A stretch of 64,000 bases of DNA from Macrobrachium rosenbergii (GCF_040412425.1 NC_089781.1:56513468-56577467); one strand, 5' to 3'. Shown: positions 1 to 11,762, numbered from the stretch's first letter. The notes: generated by a model not told the origin, from the sequence alone. Made by a program: numbers and translations.

Positions 1-952
1 GGCTCGTGTTTGCTTCCTTGACCTCCCGCCCTCCTCGTAGGTTAGGCGTGGGGTGGATCCTCAGGTTGAGGGAGTTTTGTTGCTGTTTCTCCCATGGGCC
101 GTTATTTGGGTGGCAGAGTGAGACCCCTTTGTCCTCCCCTTCTTTTCAAGGGGGAGAGTTCTTAGGTGTGTCTCCTCTAGGCTATTTTAGCCTTTTTCCC
201 CTTCTTTCGGCCCTGGTTGGTACTTCGGCACAGAAATTTCTCTCCCTGTTATTTCCTTCCCCCTCCCTTCCCTTGTCCCTCTCCGTTAGCCTAGGCTATG
301 CCTAGGCACGGGCGTTGACCTAGGCTTTGTCTAGGCAGGAGTCGGGCGTGTTGAGACCTTGGTCTCCTCCATCCATTTCCTCGGCCAGGCTTGTCCTGCC
401 ATCGCTAGTATTATTTTACTTGGCGTGGCGTGTGATTGCAGTCGAGCGGGTGAAGCATTTTCCCTTGTCTCCTGTTTTCTCCTGACTTAGCCTACTCCTC
501 ATCCCTACCCCACCAGTCCTCCCTCCCCCTCCCCATCTCAGGCCAGCTCTTGCCTATTCTCGTGCGGGTGACGCTAGATGGCGTTTTCTCCGAGTTGGGG
601 ACTTCCCCTGGTGGAGTGATTCGTTCCCTCCCAGAGCAAGTCCTCGGTAGCGCTGAGCTTGTTTTTGATGTTTCGTTTACCTACTCTCCTAGGGATCGAG
701 CGGGTTTCAAACATTCTTTCTTTTGTTCTTGACCTCTCTCCATTTGATTTGCTTTAGTTGGGTTGAGTGGCGCCTGCTCCGGCTTATATTATTCTTGGCC
801 TTGTTTGACCAGTTGCCTCACCCACCTATAGTTTCTCTGGCGGGAGGTTCGGGCTCGGGGAGACATGCCTCCGGTCTCCAGATGGTTTGATTCTTTCCAT
901 GTTACCTAATACGTTGCCTTCACTTATATTTTATATATATATATTTATCCTC

Positions 953-979
953 TGGCGGAGTGAGCTTCTCACTCCGCCA
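953..979 (+). repeat. Perfect hairpin in DIRS family I leader
   Basis: A 12-bp perfect inverted repeat (TGGCGGAGTGAG and its complement) is separated by three bases. It lies in the 5' leader before gag. The other copy of the family has three related GC-rich hairpins at the corresponding place (40399-40506). It could be a structural element of the genomic RNA. Confidence 0.7.
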
Positions 980-1285
980 TATATATTCATTAGTATTATA
1001 TGTTTTATTTACGGTCCGGTGTCCTGCCCTGGGGTTCCGCCATCTTTATTGCTGGCAGCCCTTGTGGTAGGGCCCTGTTGACTCAGTTCTTCCGTTCTGC
1101 TGGAGTATTCCGGTGACCGGGAAGTAACTTGCCTACCACTCTGTTTGATTTATGGCTTGGTGGCCCCGTCTCTGACGAGGGTTTTTTCTCTCCGCCGGAG
1201 TATTCCGGTAGTAGGTCGAAATACCCTGGTCTACCGGCTTTAGGTTGCTTAGAGTGGTAGGTTCATATACTTTTTACACTTACAG

Positions 1286-1455
1286 ACTGTTCGCTGTGAG
1301 GAACCGGGGTGCACCGCTTCCCTCCAGCAACCCTATGGGCACGTGGTGTGCGGACCCACGCTGGCTGTGCGGTCCGGTTGGATGACCTTGTTGTTTGGCA
1401 CCCTGATGGCTGTGAGGTTTGCTTCGCTCTGTGCGCTAGCATCCAGGACGAGTCG
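1286..1455 (+). pseudogene. Gag-like exon 1, DIRS family I copy 1
   Basis: This 170-nt segment lies between a splice-acceptor-like TTACAG and a GTAAG donor. It encodes a Cys/His-rich stretch (CEEPGC near the start, then HxxC, HAGC-like and CEVC) that looks like a small zinc-binding domain. The matching exon in the other copy (39917-40087) is 171 nt, so this copy has lost one base and is frameshifted in the middle. Zinc binding is inferred from cysteine spacing only. Confidence 0.6.
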
Positions 1456-1562
1456 GTAAGATATCGCTTCCCGTTCCTTACGCTTTTCAGTCTATTTAGT
1501 GCTTATATTGTATTCGTGGTTTATATTCAGTTTCTTAGCCCTAATTGCCTGCTGTCTTCCAG

Positions 1563-3273
1563 GCGGACGAGTCCTCTAAGAAGACTTCCCTTGAGTCTCT
1601 CCGCGCCTGGGTGGCTGGGTTCGGAAGAAATGTACCGTCGGGGAAGCCTTATGTCCTCGACGCCAAATTGCGTGACTTGCTTTACCCCGGCGCCCGGGTT
1701 GCTGCTGCTGTTCCCGAAGAGTTGGCCAACCCCATCATCCAGCAGATCCGGGACGCGACCCAGCCACCCCAAGAGGATATCCTTTATGCGGAGGTGTCGG
1801 AGGATGTCGCCGCCTTGGACTTGGACCTGGAACCTATGAACACGGAGAGCAGGACCAGGTGGTAGGTAGCGAGGTAAGTGAGGTTGTTGGGGCGGGCCCC
1901 CTTTTGATTCCCATCTTCCTCTGCATCTTCTTTTTTTTCAGGGTTTGGAAAGTCTTCCATCTTGGGTGACAGGGCTCCATCAGCTGTCCCCAAGTTGAAG
2001 CTGAAGACTTCATGGAAGGCGAAGGGCTTTAAGTCCTTGTCTTCCAGGAAAGCATCTCCTTTCCCCGTCGAAGACTAAGGTCTCAGGACCTGTAGCCTCC
2101 GGGAGCAAACCTGAACCTCCAGGGCAAGGCGCCAGTAAGAGGGCACCAAAACCAAGCCCTCCTCGCCAGCCTGCCTTTGACCCTGAGGCATTTGCTAACC
2201 AGCTTCTTGAGAGGTTCTCGGCGGAGGTCGAGTCAAAGCTCTCAAAAATATCAGAGAAGCTTCATAGCCATGACAACATACTGGCGGGGATGGCTCGCCC
2301 GGTGGAGCCGAACCACAGTATGAGATCCCGGACACGGCTGATCTCCCTCCCTTCGATGCCGGGAACCCTTGGCGTTTTGCTCTTCGTGCCATTCAACATG
2401 ATGACACCTTGACAATTGAAGGTCTTGGCACGAGACGTTTGGAGGAGTTGGAGTTTTTCCCTCCCGATCTCCTGCCTCCTTACCCAGGCTTCGTTAGGCT
2501 GACAGAGGAAGCCTGGGTACGCTCAGACAAGGTCCCTAGAGAGACTGTGATCTTTCCCAGGGACCAAGCTCAGTCTACTCTCCCGCGCACTCTGGCGGAG
2601 TGGCAGGCAGAGAACACTAAAGTTGACTCCTTTCAAGGGCAACTACACCATGTTTGCCCCTAGGTGATAAGTTGCCTCTCCCTGCATCAACAAAGTGGCT
2701 CTGGCTACGGCTCGAGCATGCTTTGAAGGCAACCCTTTGCCTCAATTAAGGAGACAGACTCCACATCCCTGGTATTCCCAGGTGATGTGGAGGAGCCCCG
2801 CCACCTTTACTGTGGGAAAGCTGGATGCTCACTGCGCGTCCACTCAATTTAGCGAGCAGCTTCCTAAGCTGCCGGAAGCCTTGCTGAAAGCAGAGTTTGA
2901 GGCCCGGACTAGATTAGCCCGGTCCTTGAACTCCATCTGCCTCACAGAGCGACTGCCGTCTCCTGCTGAGAGAGCCCTTCTTTCCAGGTTCTGGCTAAAT
3001 CCCTGTTAGCAGGGTTTCAGTCAGACCTGTTTGACTTCATCATGGCTAGCTGGAATGCAGAAATTCATCTTTGCCGATGCCACCATCCGTCATGAGCCTA
3101 ACAAGCTCATGAAGAGCTCTATCTGGGGCGCCAACCTTTTCCCAGAAGAAGATGTCACCAGTGTGCTGAGCCGAGGCTACAAGAGCCAACCAAAGTCTTC
3201 GCTCTCGTTGGGGTATCCCTGCCTACAAGCGGAAGACCCCAGAATCTGGCGGCTCCCAGACCAAGTCTGGTAA
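1563..3273 (+). pseudogene. Gag-like region, DIRS family I copy 1
   Basis: Degenerate coding sequence follows the intron-like segment 1456-1562. Readable pieces (1563-1865, about 2409-2663, 2695-3009 and 3031-3273) match the longer, better preserved gag of the minus-strand copy at 38185-39795. They share ESLRAWVAGFGRNVPSGKPY early on and IRHEPNKLMKSSIWG late. Frames change several times and stops are present. The product would be the structural protein of the element; it has no recognisable catalytic domain. Confidence 0.65.
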
Positions 3274-3337
3274 ACGATTCAGGAGACATAAGAGACCTCA
3301 TCACCAGGCGGTTGTCCAAGCTGTCCCGGTCTCAACA

Positions 3338-4474
3338 GTGGCCCAGCCCTCCACCTCTAAGGCTCATCCCCAACAGTATGTGCTGGTCCAAACAGCTCAA
3401 TCCCTTGCTGCACCCTCGTATGTGGCTCTCACCAGCATACAACCCACCTATGAGGGCTGTGGGTTCTTTCACGGCCTTAATAGGAGTGCAAGGGGAAGAG
3501 GTCGGGCCCCTCAGAGAGGTAAACCTAACACCACCCCAAGAGGAAGACCTGGACATGGTAGAGGAAACAAACCCGCTTCCTCCCACTGAGACCAGTCAGG
3601 TAGGTGGTCGCCTTTACTGGTTCAGAGACCAGTGGTCCTTCAGCCCTTGGGCACACAGCATTGTGTCCAAAGGTCTGGGTTGGAGCTGGACCAAGGACCC
3701 TCCTCCTCTGACCAGGTTTTACCAGCCACCCTCCAATCCTACAGGACTATGTGACAGAACTGCTCAACAAGCGAGCAATAAAGAAAGTAAGGCACCTCAA
3801 ATTTCAAGGCAGGTTGTTCACTGTTCCCAAAAAAGACTCCGGTCAGCAAAGAGTGATTCTGGATCTGTCGCGTCTAAATCTTTATATAAAATGCGACAAA
3901 TTTCGCATGCTTACGGTAGCTCAGGTACGGACTCTACTTCCGCGTGGAGCCGTCACCACCTCTATCGATCTTTCAGACGCTTACTATCACGTCCCGGTTG
4001 CGCCGAACTTCTCTCCGTTCCTGGGTTTCAGACTCGGGAAACAAGCCTACTCCTTCAGGGTCATGCCTTTCGGTCTAAACATTGCCCCCAGGATATTTAC
4101 AAAGCTGGCGGACAGTGGTAGTTCAGCAACTCCGGTCCCGAGGGATCTCCCTAGCAGCGCACCTGGACGATTGGATAATTTGGGCCCCAACAGTTCTAGA
4201 GTGCCGGAAGGCTACGTCCATAGTCATCAATTTCCTGGAGTCGTTAGGCTTTCAGCTGAACAGAGAGAAGTCCCGCCTGACTCCGAGTCCCGGTTCCAGT
4301 GGCTGGGTCTCCAGTGGGATCTGTCCTCTCACACGCTATCCCTTCCGCCTCCCCAAGAGGAAGGAGATAGCATCTCTCACCAGGAAATTTCTGAAAACAA
4401 ATCAGCATCCCGCCGGTCCCAAGAAAGATTCCTGGGTCTCTTCAGTTTGCCTCAGTGACAGGACCTGCTCTTAA
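3338..4474 (+). pseudogene. Reverse transcriptase domain, DIRS family I copy 1
   Basis: The RT domain is readable in two overlapping frames (3751-4130 and 4082-4474). Visible motifs are FTVPKKDSGQQRVILDLSRL (fingers), TTSIDLSDAYYHVPV (motif A, first catalytic Asp), YSFRVMPFGLNIAPRIF (motif B) and HLDDWIIWAP at the catalytic site. The usual form of the last motif is YLDD, so the Tyr is replaced by His here. A frameshift near 4100 separates motif B from motif C. It would copy the element RNA into DNA; this copy cannot encode a continuous enzyme. Confidence 0.85.
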
Positions 4475-4519
4475 AAGCAAAATTAAAAGACATAAACAGA
4501 GTGTGGCGGAGTCGAGCCA

Positions 4520-5340
4520 ATGTCAGGCTCAGAGACAAGGTCTCCTCCATCCCATCGAATCTTAAAGACAAGACTGCGGCCTTGGTCCACAGTCAGCGGC
4601 CTGTCCAAGACAGTCCCGCTTCAGTTTCCCTCCTCCGGCACTGGTGGTTCACACAGACGCTTCATTAAGCGGCTGGGAGGGTATTCACCAAAACAAAAAG
4701 TACAAGGAACATGGTCTACAATGTTTCAGCAGTTCCATATAAACACCTTGGAAGCTATGGCGGTATTTCTAACCTTAAAGAAAATCCGCCCAACCGGATT
4801 CACATCAGGCTGGTGTTGGACAGCGCCAGTGGTAGTTCATTGCATCAACAGGGCGGCTCCAAATCAGGTCGCGTAAACCAAGTGATGGTAGCTATTTTCT
4901 CCTGGCGAACAAGCACAGCTGGCATCTGTCAGCCACCCACCTAGCGGGTGCGGAACGTGGTGGCGGATTCCCTGTCCAGAACCACTCCGTTGGAGACGGA
5001 GTGGTCTCTGGACGGAGAGTCTTTCAATTGGATTTGCCGCCGGGTTCCGGGACTCCAAGTGGATCTGTTCGCGACGGAGAGCAACTCACAAGCTTCCCTG
5101 TTATGTGGCTCCCAACCTGGACCCTCAGGCTTATGCCACGGACGCAATGACCATAGACTGGAACAATTGGGAGAAGATTTATCTGTTTCCCCCAATAAAC
5201 ATGTTGTTGAAAGTACTACACAAACTCAGGTCATTCAAAGGTCAACTGCCCTGATAGCCCCTTATTGGCGAAGAGCAACTGGTTCCCTCTTCTTCAGGAA
5301 CTCAAGATTGGGAGTCATCGGATTCCCAATCCCAGATTGA
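4520..5340 (+). pseudogene. RNase H domain and connector, DIRS family I copy 1
   Basis: RNase H-like sequence is scattered over several frames. Recognisable parts are the TDAS-like first Asp region near 4650, the INTLEAMAVFLTL helix near 4740, and NVVADSLSRTTPLETEWSLD near 4960, followed by the VDLFATE and WEKIYLFPP-like connector that precedes the recombinase in DIRS elements. The better preserved version is at 36107-36799. Multiple indels make this copy non-functional. Confidence 0.75.
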
Positions 5341-6325
5341 CCCAAGACAGTACAAACTGAAGACTGTGTCAGCTTCCTCAAGAATTCAGAATGCCCTAGT
5401 TTTATGGACTTTATAAAGTTTGCTGCTCAAAAGGGCAAACATTGACCCCGTTAACACTCTGTTTTTAGAATCAGATAAGAGAGATTCTACTCTCAGACAA
5501 TATGACTCAGCAGTCAAAAATTAGCCTCCTTTTGAAGGCATCTGAAGCTCAAACTATGACTACTAACCTAGCAGTTTACCTTCTTTAGATCATTGTTTGA
5601 AAAGGCCTTGCCCGGCCACTATTACCACAGCTAAGTCAGCCTTGAAGAAGGTATTTTTATATGGTTTTAAAATTGACCTTACAGATTCTTACTTTTCATC
5701 TATCCCTAGAGCATGCGCTCGTCTGAGACCCATATCACGCCCACATTCTGTTACGTGGTTCCTCAATGATGTTCTTAAGTTAGCATCTGAGATTGACAAC
5801 TCACAATGCTCTTATTTGGATCTGTTAAGGAAAACCTTATTTCTGATTAGCTTGGCTTCAGGTGCCAGAATTTCAGAGCTGTCGGCTCTCACTAGAGGTG
5901 ATGATTTTGTTAACTTCCTCCCGTCCGGAGAAGTCCTCCTTTCTCCTGACCCTAGATTTTTAGCTAAAAACGAAGACCCTCAAGACAGGTGGTCCCCTTG
6001 GAAGGTGGTGCCTCTTCCACAAGACCAGTCTTTATGCCCAGTCTATACCTTAAAGTCTTACCTTTTAAGAACTCCACAGTGTAAGTCGGGTCCTCTTTTT
6101 TATCAGGAGAAAAGGTGGAACTCTTTCACTGAATGCTATAAGACAGCAAATTCTGTATTTTATTAAACAAGCCAACCCAGATTCAGTCCCTAAGGTTCAT
6201 GATATCCGAGCAGTAGCTACTTCCACTAATTATTTTCATAATATGGATTTTGCGAACTTATCAAATACACGGGATGGAAATCACCTCTAGTGTTTAAACG
6301 CCATTATTTAAAATCACTCAAGCCC
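5341..6325 (+). pseudogene. Tyrosine recombinase, DIRS family I copy 1
   Basis: The recombinase would join the circular cDNA intermediate into the genome, in place of an integrase. The longest open piece is 5597-6166. It contains ASGARISELSALTRGDD, with the first catalytic Arg at RIS, and the conserved FLAKNEDPQDRWSPW segment. Beyond its stop, KVHDIRAVATSTNYFHNM (HxxR box) lies at 6199-6250 and the catalytic Tyr region (FKRHYLKSL) near 6295-6320, in another frame. The N-terminal part (5341-5596) is also frameshifted. All catalytic residues can be seen, but not in one frame. Confidence 0.85.
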
Positions 6326-7020
6326 TGAAATTTTCAGCAGTGGCTGTGGGGAGTGTCATCCCCCACCTTAATTATCCTATCCTTCCCCCTTCCCCCGCCC
6401 GCCTGCCTCATTTACTTCTCTGCCTGCCCTTCTGGATGATCATGCCTCACTGCCTTGCTCCTCATAATTGATGTTATTATTGCCTTTATGATTATCTTTT
6501 TGGAAACTGTATTTTGACATGCTGTGATTTTGGATTGTCTTAGGGTACTGAGCTGTTTTTATTTTGCTCCATGTACCCCATAAATTTATCTAATGTTGTA
6601 AATGTCTCTCTTGTTCTTAGATATAAGTTTATATTTACTCCTTGTAATTTTTGTATTATTGACTGTATTTTGCCTACTATATTACATTGTGTTCACCTAT
6701 TTTTGTATTCTACTTTTAAGGTTGTATTAATGTACTTACCTGTTACTAATCATTTTTAGGTGCCTTAGTCTTAGTTTCATGTGGAGAGAGATTCTAATTA
6801 AAATCCTTTTTCATAGCCTGTGTTTTTCTTCAGATCACCTTGTATTTTTTTTCTGTAGTTTGCAGTCTTGGCATGATTCTCTATCACTATTTCACCGGCT
6901 GACACGGGGGCTGGACTCAGAAAAGGGATTTTGACAAAGGAAAATCTATTTCTGAGGGAGGCCCCGTGTCACCCGTGACCCTCCCTGAAGTTGCTTTTGT
7001 CCCCCTTTGCACATGCCAAG
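6326..7020 (+). other. DIRS family I 3' non-coding region with internal complementary region
   Basis: This is the AT-rich 3' untranslated part of copy 1. At about 6885-6990 it contains the internal complementary region: inverse copies of the two element ends joined back to back (a CTGGACTCAGAAAAGGG-type right end next to ATTTTGACAAAGGAAAATC). This arrangement is the structural hallmark of DIRS elements and serves as a template for completing the ends. No gene is seen in 6326-6885. Confidence 0.75.
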
Positions 7021-7029
7021 CCTGGGGTG

Positions 7030-7372
7030 GTGCTAGTCTGGAATGAGTGTAGGTGGCGCTGGTGTCGCCGGCCTGGCGGGTGCATGAGCGTGGGGGCTGG
7101 AACGGCTCACTGCTCTTTTCCGGGGTTTTGACATGGGGATGTCTGTCGAGTGTGGCTCTGTGGTTGTGATCCTTTCACTCACCCTTGGTTATACCGACGT
7201 CTCCCATTGTGGAAGACGCTCGATCTGGGGTAGTAACCCCAGCATTCCTGAAAGCTCTTTTTTCTCTGGTATATCTAGCATATTATACCTAGAAATTCGT
7301 GTTAGTATGGAATTTCATCGGGTGACACGGGGCCTCCCTCAGAAATAGATTTTTCCTTTGTCAAAATCCCTT
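7030..7372 (+). repeat. Right inverted terminal repeat, DIRS family I copy 1
   Basis: About 340 bp is nearly identical to 42110-42406 and to the reverse complement of 34027-34300. It contains TGTGGCTCTGTGGTTGTGAT and ends in GACACGGGGCCTCCCTCAG...CAAAATCCC. It marks the 3' end of the element. Confidence 0.85.
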
Positions 7373-8126
7373 TATTAATATCAGCTAATTTTGGAGGTTC
7401 ATGCAAAGTGACTTATGATAATTCAATACAAAGAGAAATTGAATAACAAACGAGAATTAGCTTAGCCTACACTATGGTATATTGTTTACATACACGGTAG
7501 CGTAGCCTATATTATACTCTCCTCTATATTCACATATCGTACTGTATTATATATACAAATGTCAACATAACGGATATGCATCTTTTCCACGGATCTTTTA
7601 AAATGTTATGCCTTAATTCACTTTATCTAATAATATTGTATATATTCTTATATTGCTTTTGTATTATAAATTGCAATCATAGTGATCAACGTATTGGTTT
7701 GGAAATGTTTACGCGGCGTTTATTTCGCTGTGTTTAATTCAGTTCAGAGCGCTTTTCTTGCTTCTAGTTAGTGTAAATGTATCTCTAGATACTTTATTTA
7801 TATGGAGCAAGGTTATTTTTCATTATATGAAGTGTTTTTAAGTCGAAATATAACTAAAATACGTCTCGTGAAATTAATTTATCTGTTATTTTCGTTAGTA
7901 GATGACGGTGGCAGTTTTGGGGCGTTTGTTTTGTGTAAAAAAAATTCAAGATTCTGTTTGCTATTTTCACTTGATTTCATCATAATACAACCTTTATGTA
8001 TTTATCATTTATCGGCGTAAAAACAATAGTAATGTGTTCTTTCATGCCCGGTAGTTTTGATTAAAATACTTTCTCTCCCATTTTAATTACGATCGAGTTT
8101 CATCCATGCTGCTGATGCACGATAAT

Positions 8127-8228
8127 TTACAGTATAGTCATTAGCAGCTTGAACATTGTTTTCTCAGCTTCACCTACAACTTGCAGATTAAATTTAGCAG
8201 TATATTTCCTTGACGATCTTTTATCCAC
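8127..8228 (-). pseudogene. Transposase N-terminal helix-turn-helix remnant
   Basis: The minus strand reads DKRSSRKYTAKFNLQVVGEA and continues to a stop about 15 codons later. Basic residues followed by a YTAKFxLxVV helix resemble the first DNA-binding helix of pogo/Tigger transposases. The same fragment is in the related element at 14822-14923, there preceded by Met. The rest of the transposase is absent, so this is a vestige. Confidence 0.55.
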
Positions 8229-8584
8229 ACCGAATAAGGGTATAATGTAAAAATATATCAGTCCTATTCTACTTAACGTCATTTGTGCCTTAATGTATGG
8301 TAATTGTTTATTATTGTTTATTACCATACATTGGTTGATATACCAGGTAAACGCTGTTGTTATCCGATTCGGTTATAAGCAAAACAACAGTTTCTTGGTC
8401 GGTTGTTTATGGCTGTATGCATTTACGCAAAGAGTATAACATTACTAAATACTTTTATCATTCTCTTTTACTTTTTTAACTGGAAGATGGGGTAAAGAGA
8501 TGGAGGAAAAGTTGTCTATTGTAATTTGGTCTCTCTCACTGCCTGATGACACTGCTGCCTGCGCCCATGCAAAATTTAGAAATA

Positions 8585-8943
8585 CAGTGAACCCCCTGTA
8601 TTCTCGGGGGATGTGTCCCACCCCCACCCCCAAAATAGCTAAAATCCGCAAATACTTAAAACCCCTCTAAAAACACTTAGAACTGCCCATTTTGATAGTT
8701 TAAACACAGAAAAACCCTGTAAAAATGCATATACCTGAGTATTTTAATACAGTAGTTTTATCACAAAAAGTGCATTTAGTCATGAAAATTATATGAAAAT
8801 ACAGTAATTAGTGAATATTTCTCAGTGAAAAATACAGCGAATGGGCGAATTTTCTGCGAATAATGGCTAGATATGTTCCACAGAGAAACCTGCGAATGCA
8901 TGAGTCCACGAATCATGAGAACGTGAATACGGGGCGTTTACTG
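8585..8943. mobile_element. Short pogo-like inverted-repeat element (359 bp)
   Basis: Begins CAGTGAACCCCCTGTATTC and ends GAATACGGGGCGTTTACTG, with TA on each side. It is nested inside the longer relative 7373-9243. It has no coding capacity. Confidence 0.8.
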
Positions 8944-9282
8944 TATTTTACAAATAATGTTGTGGTATCGGTATTAATTGCTTAGCCCATTGCAAAATCA
9001 AATTATCGTAAGGTGAATTGTTGTAACTCAAGCATTACCTGAGTGTTTTAATAGTTTTATCATAAAAAGTGCATGTAGTCATGAATTGAGATGAAAATAC
9101 AGTATTTAGTGAATATTTCTCAGTGAAAAATACCACGAATGGGCGAATTTTCTGCAAACAATGGGTAGATACATTCCAAAGAGAAATCCGTGAATACGTG
9201 AGTCCTCGAATCGTGAGAACACGAATCCAGGGGTTTACTGTATAACTATGTAATTGCTTGGTAAGTATATAAAACCCAGTTT

Positions 9283-9283
<1 letters not shown>

Positions 9284-9328
<45 letters not shown>
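9284..9328. repeat. (TAA)n microsatellite
   Basis: About 45 bp of TAA/ATA repeats, about 40 bp after the end of the pogo-like element. Its translation as poly-Tyr on the other strand is meaningless. Confidence 0.95.
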
Positions 9329-9469
9329 TATTGTTAGGGGAGTATGGGCCCCTTGAGCATCCTTCATCCTTGATTTTGTTTATTCTCTAAAAAGAAAAGT
9401 TAAAATAAATAAGCTGCTGTTACTGGCCCCCCAGACTTCTGGGCCCCGGAAAAGTACTACCCTTTTCCC

Positions 9470-10502
9470 CCCCATTGCTTGGGCCTTGGCAGAGAGCATC
9501 CAGGTGCTCCCTCCCCTCACTTCCACTCTTCAAGAGAACGGCCCAGGGGTCCTGGGACAATGGCCTGGCAACCGCTTTGGTCGCTTGGGCAAGTCAACAA
9601 GTTGTGTACTGTAGTTTGCCCAGCTCTCATAGTGGACATTTTACATCTAAGGTGTTTGGTGGCAAAGAGTGAATGTGAGTGGGGGACTGGCTCCCTCCCT
9701 TCCCTCTTTTATATTTCCTCTCTTACAGAGAGAGAGACGAGTAGCCATCCATCATATGCTTCTTGAGCGGGCCATGCAGGTGAGTCTACATAACTGAGTA
9801 CCCTGTCTATAATCTTAGATAGATTAATAGATGCAAGTCCTCCCTCTCTCTAGCAAGGGGAGAGTGGGGCTGACGATAAAACAACCCGTTGGTTATCTCT
9901 AGTTTTATTGCCTCTGACGCTCTGGGTTCATCCAAGCCTTTTTCAAGTCACTGTTGTTACACATACACACACACGCACACACACATTAATTCTAAAGGTC
10001 CAGAAGTTTGACAGTTGAACACAGCTGTTCTCACTTTTGTTCAACCTGTCAGAGGCATGGTCTCCTTCCTCTGCGCTTATATGACCAGGAAGGAGGCCCA
10101 GATGTGGCAGACTACCAGTCAATTAAGAAGCTTATGCAGAATCCTCCCACCAAGGAAGTAAGTCTTCTTATTGTGAAGACTGATGGTTTGTATATTGTGT
10201 AGGAACAAATGACAAATTTTGAAAGCAGTTTGTATTTTTCCTAACTATACAAACCTGAGGTCTTTACAATTAAATGCCCACCTCATGCCACCCCTCATTC
10301 TGCTCCCTGGGCCAAAATGCAAAGTGAATGCGTACAGACTGAGTGGGCGGGACTCCCACCTGTAGTTTGTAGTCAGCTACATACTTAACCGCATTGTTTA
10401 AAGTTAAATGGCCGGTGTCCAGCTGCGCTGAAGTATATTCCTATTGTAAAGACCTCAGGTTTGTATAATTAGGAAATACAAATTACTTTAAAAATTTGTC
10501 AT
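9470..10502 (+). mobile_element. DIRS family III, 3'-end fragment
   Basis: The sequence from about 9480 matches the 3' non-coding part of the family III copy at 45765-45930 (shared ACAAGTTGTGTA, TACATCT and GTGACTGG-like blocks) and continues into an internal complementary region and right terminal repeat. Coding domains are missing, so this is a 5'-truncated remnant. An ORF-like stretch (9475-9766) is in the untranslated part and is not a gene. Confidence 0.7.
10165..10502 (+). repeat. ICR and right terminal repeat of DIRS family III fragment
   Basis: ATTGTGTAGGAACAAATGAC at about 10193-10212 joins the two element ends. The right repeat then runs from TTGTATTTTTCCTAACTATA to its inverse near 10470 (AATTAGGAAATACAAATTAC). 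At first sight it looks like a 290-bp MITE, but comparison with 13511-13770 and 46262-46591 shows it to be the DIRS 3' terminus. Confidence 0.7.
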
Positions 10503-10766
10503 ATTTTAGATTTTATTCACTCATGCACAACATGTCATAGCCCAATTATCTGCTCTGTGCAACTTTGCTCTTTCTCAAACTAGCATGTTCATCTCTTGTA
10601 ATTTTGATCAGTACTGCATGATCCTAGGTGAGTTACACATTATTATTCACAGCTCTACTGCTGATCATATTTGTATAATTGGGACCTTAATTCTCACCCT
10701 ACAAAGTAGTTTTATTATGAACTTACTTGTTTCTGTCAAAATCACGCTCTCCGAATTAGCGATGTA

Positions 10767-11063
10767 ATGCTCCTCCCTCCCTCCTATACCTATGTGCAGA
10801 ACAGAACAAACACTGTTACAACCTCTTGGCTGGACCTCTGCATCACGTCCCCTCAACTTCAGGACTCCATTGTGACCTGCAACATTCGCTACGATCTTGC
10901 AATGGGCTATGATCACATCCTCTTACAGGTGTCATTCAGTACCCCATCCCTCCCTACCGTGAACCCCCTAACTGATCACCCACCTGCTGTTAGCTGGGAT
11001 TTTAAAAACCAACAGAAAACCAGATCCTTCAGGGAAACCTGGAACCCAGGCTGCAGTCAATAG
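10767..11063 (+). pseudogene. LINE endonuclease C-terminal part
   Basis: RTNTVTTSWLDLCITSP, later GYDHILLQVSF, is the typical end of an APE-type endonuclease: a conserved S-x-LD strand followed by the SDH-like catalytic region, here YDH. It is followed by a linker (11144-11533) in another frame. The N-terminal catalytic residues are not readable upstream. Confidence 0.65.
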
Positions 11064-11762
11064 CCCAACCGGCAGATGCCTTACTGAGCACTAACCCAAA
11101 ATGTAGAAACGATCATCACAGGAGAGATCTGAAAGAATTCTGTTTGAATATAATTTCCACTAAGCTCACCTCCGGCAGGGATACCTTTAGATCTCGTCAA
11201 GGCAATTCTTGTAATGTACCTAGATGGAATGAATTGGTTAAAGATCTTTATACACATTCACAAGAAATGTTTCTACTGTGGAGGCAACATGGTAGCCTGA
11301 GAGAAGGACACTTTGCACTGCTAATGAGGCAGGCGAGAGTGCAGTTCAAACTTGCCCTTAAGCATTACAGACTAAATGGAAAGCAACTAAGAGCTGATGC
11401 AATGTCTAGGATATTAGAATCTGGCAATTACCCCTGTCTTTGGAAGGACATTCAATCTCTAAATCCCAAAACTAAAAAGCCATCACAGAGAGTAGGAGAA
11501 GTCGTAGGTGACGAGGCTATTGCAAGAATGTGAGGCGATCACTTCAGCACTATCCTGAATTACATAAATGATCAAGACTCCCACAGGGATGTACAGTAAA
11601 TAACCTTCTTACTGATAATATTCAGTTTCACTTTGCCGATCGTGTTACGCCAGGTAACATCAGCGAGGCCATAAACAACCTACCTACTGTAATAATAAGT
11701 CGCCCGGCTGCGATGGTCTTCCTGCTGAAGCTTTCAAATTCTGCCATCCGATAATTTACATT

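Larger units (their letters stand above)
1..7372 (+). mobile_element. DIRS-like retrotransposon, family I, copy 1 (5' end outside window)
   Basis: This tyrosine-recombinase retrotransposon reads left to right as 5' leader, gag, RT, RNase H, recombinase, internal complementary region and right inverted terminal repeat. It is collinear with the reverse complement of 34027-42406, which identifies it as a second copy of the same family. Position 40 corresponds to about 41396 there, so roughly 1 kb of the left end, including the left terminal repeat, lies off the window. Its right end (...CAAAATCCCTTT) abuts pogo-like element sequence at 7373. All reading frames are broken by frameshifts and stops, so it is a dead copy. 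Family assignment rests on gene order and visible motifs and is secure; the exact ends are good to a few bases. Confidence 0.85.
7373..9243. mobile_element. pogo/Tigger-like DNA transposon remnant, split by DIRS I copy 1
   Basis: Homologous over its length to the complete element at 13774-15541, starting at the point where DIRS copy 1 inserted. The left part must lie beyond the window's left edge. It ends in GGGTTTACTG followed by TA, the complement of the family's CAGTAAACCC terminus. A short relative is nested at 8585-8943. The only coding trace is a pogo-type helix-turn-helix start at 8127-8228 (minus). Confidence 0.75.

Noticed and set aside
9284..9367. Open frame with a long Tyr run
   Set aside because: It is the translation of a (TAA)n microsatellite on the opposite strand.
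10210..10502. Stand-alone MITE
   Set aside because: It matches the ICR and right terminal repeat of DIRS family III and is preceded by that family's 3' region.
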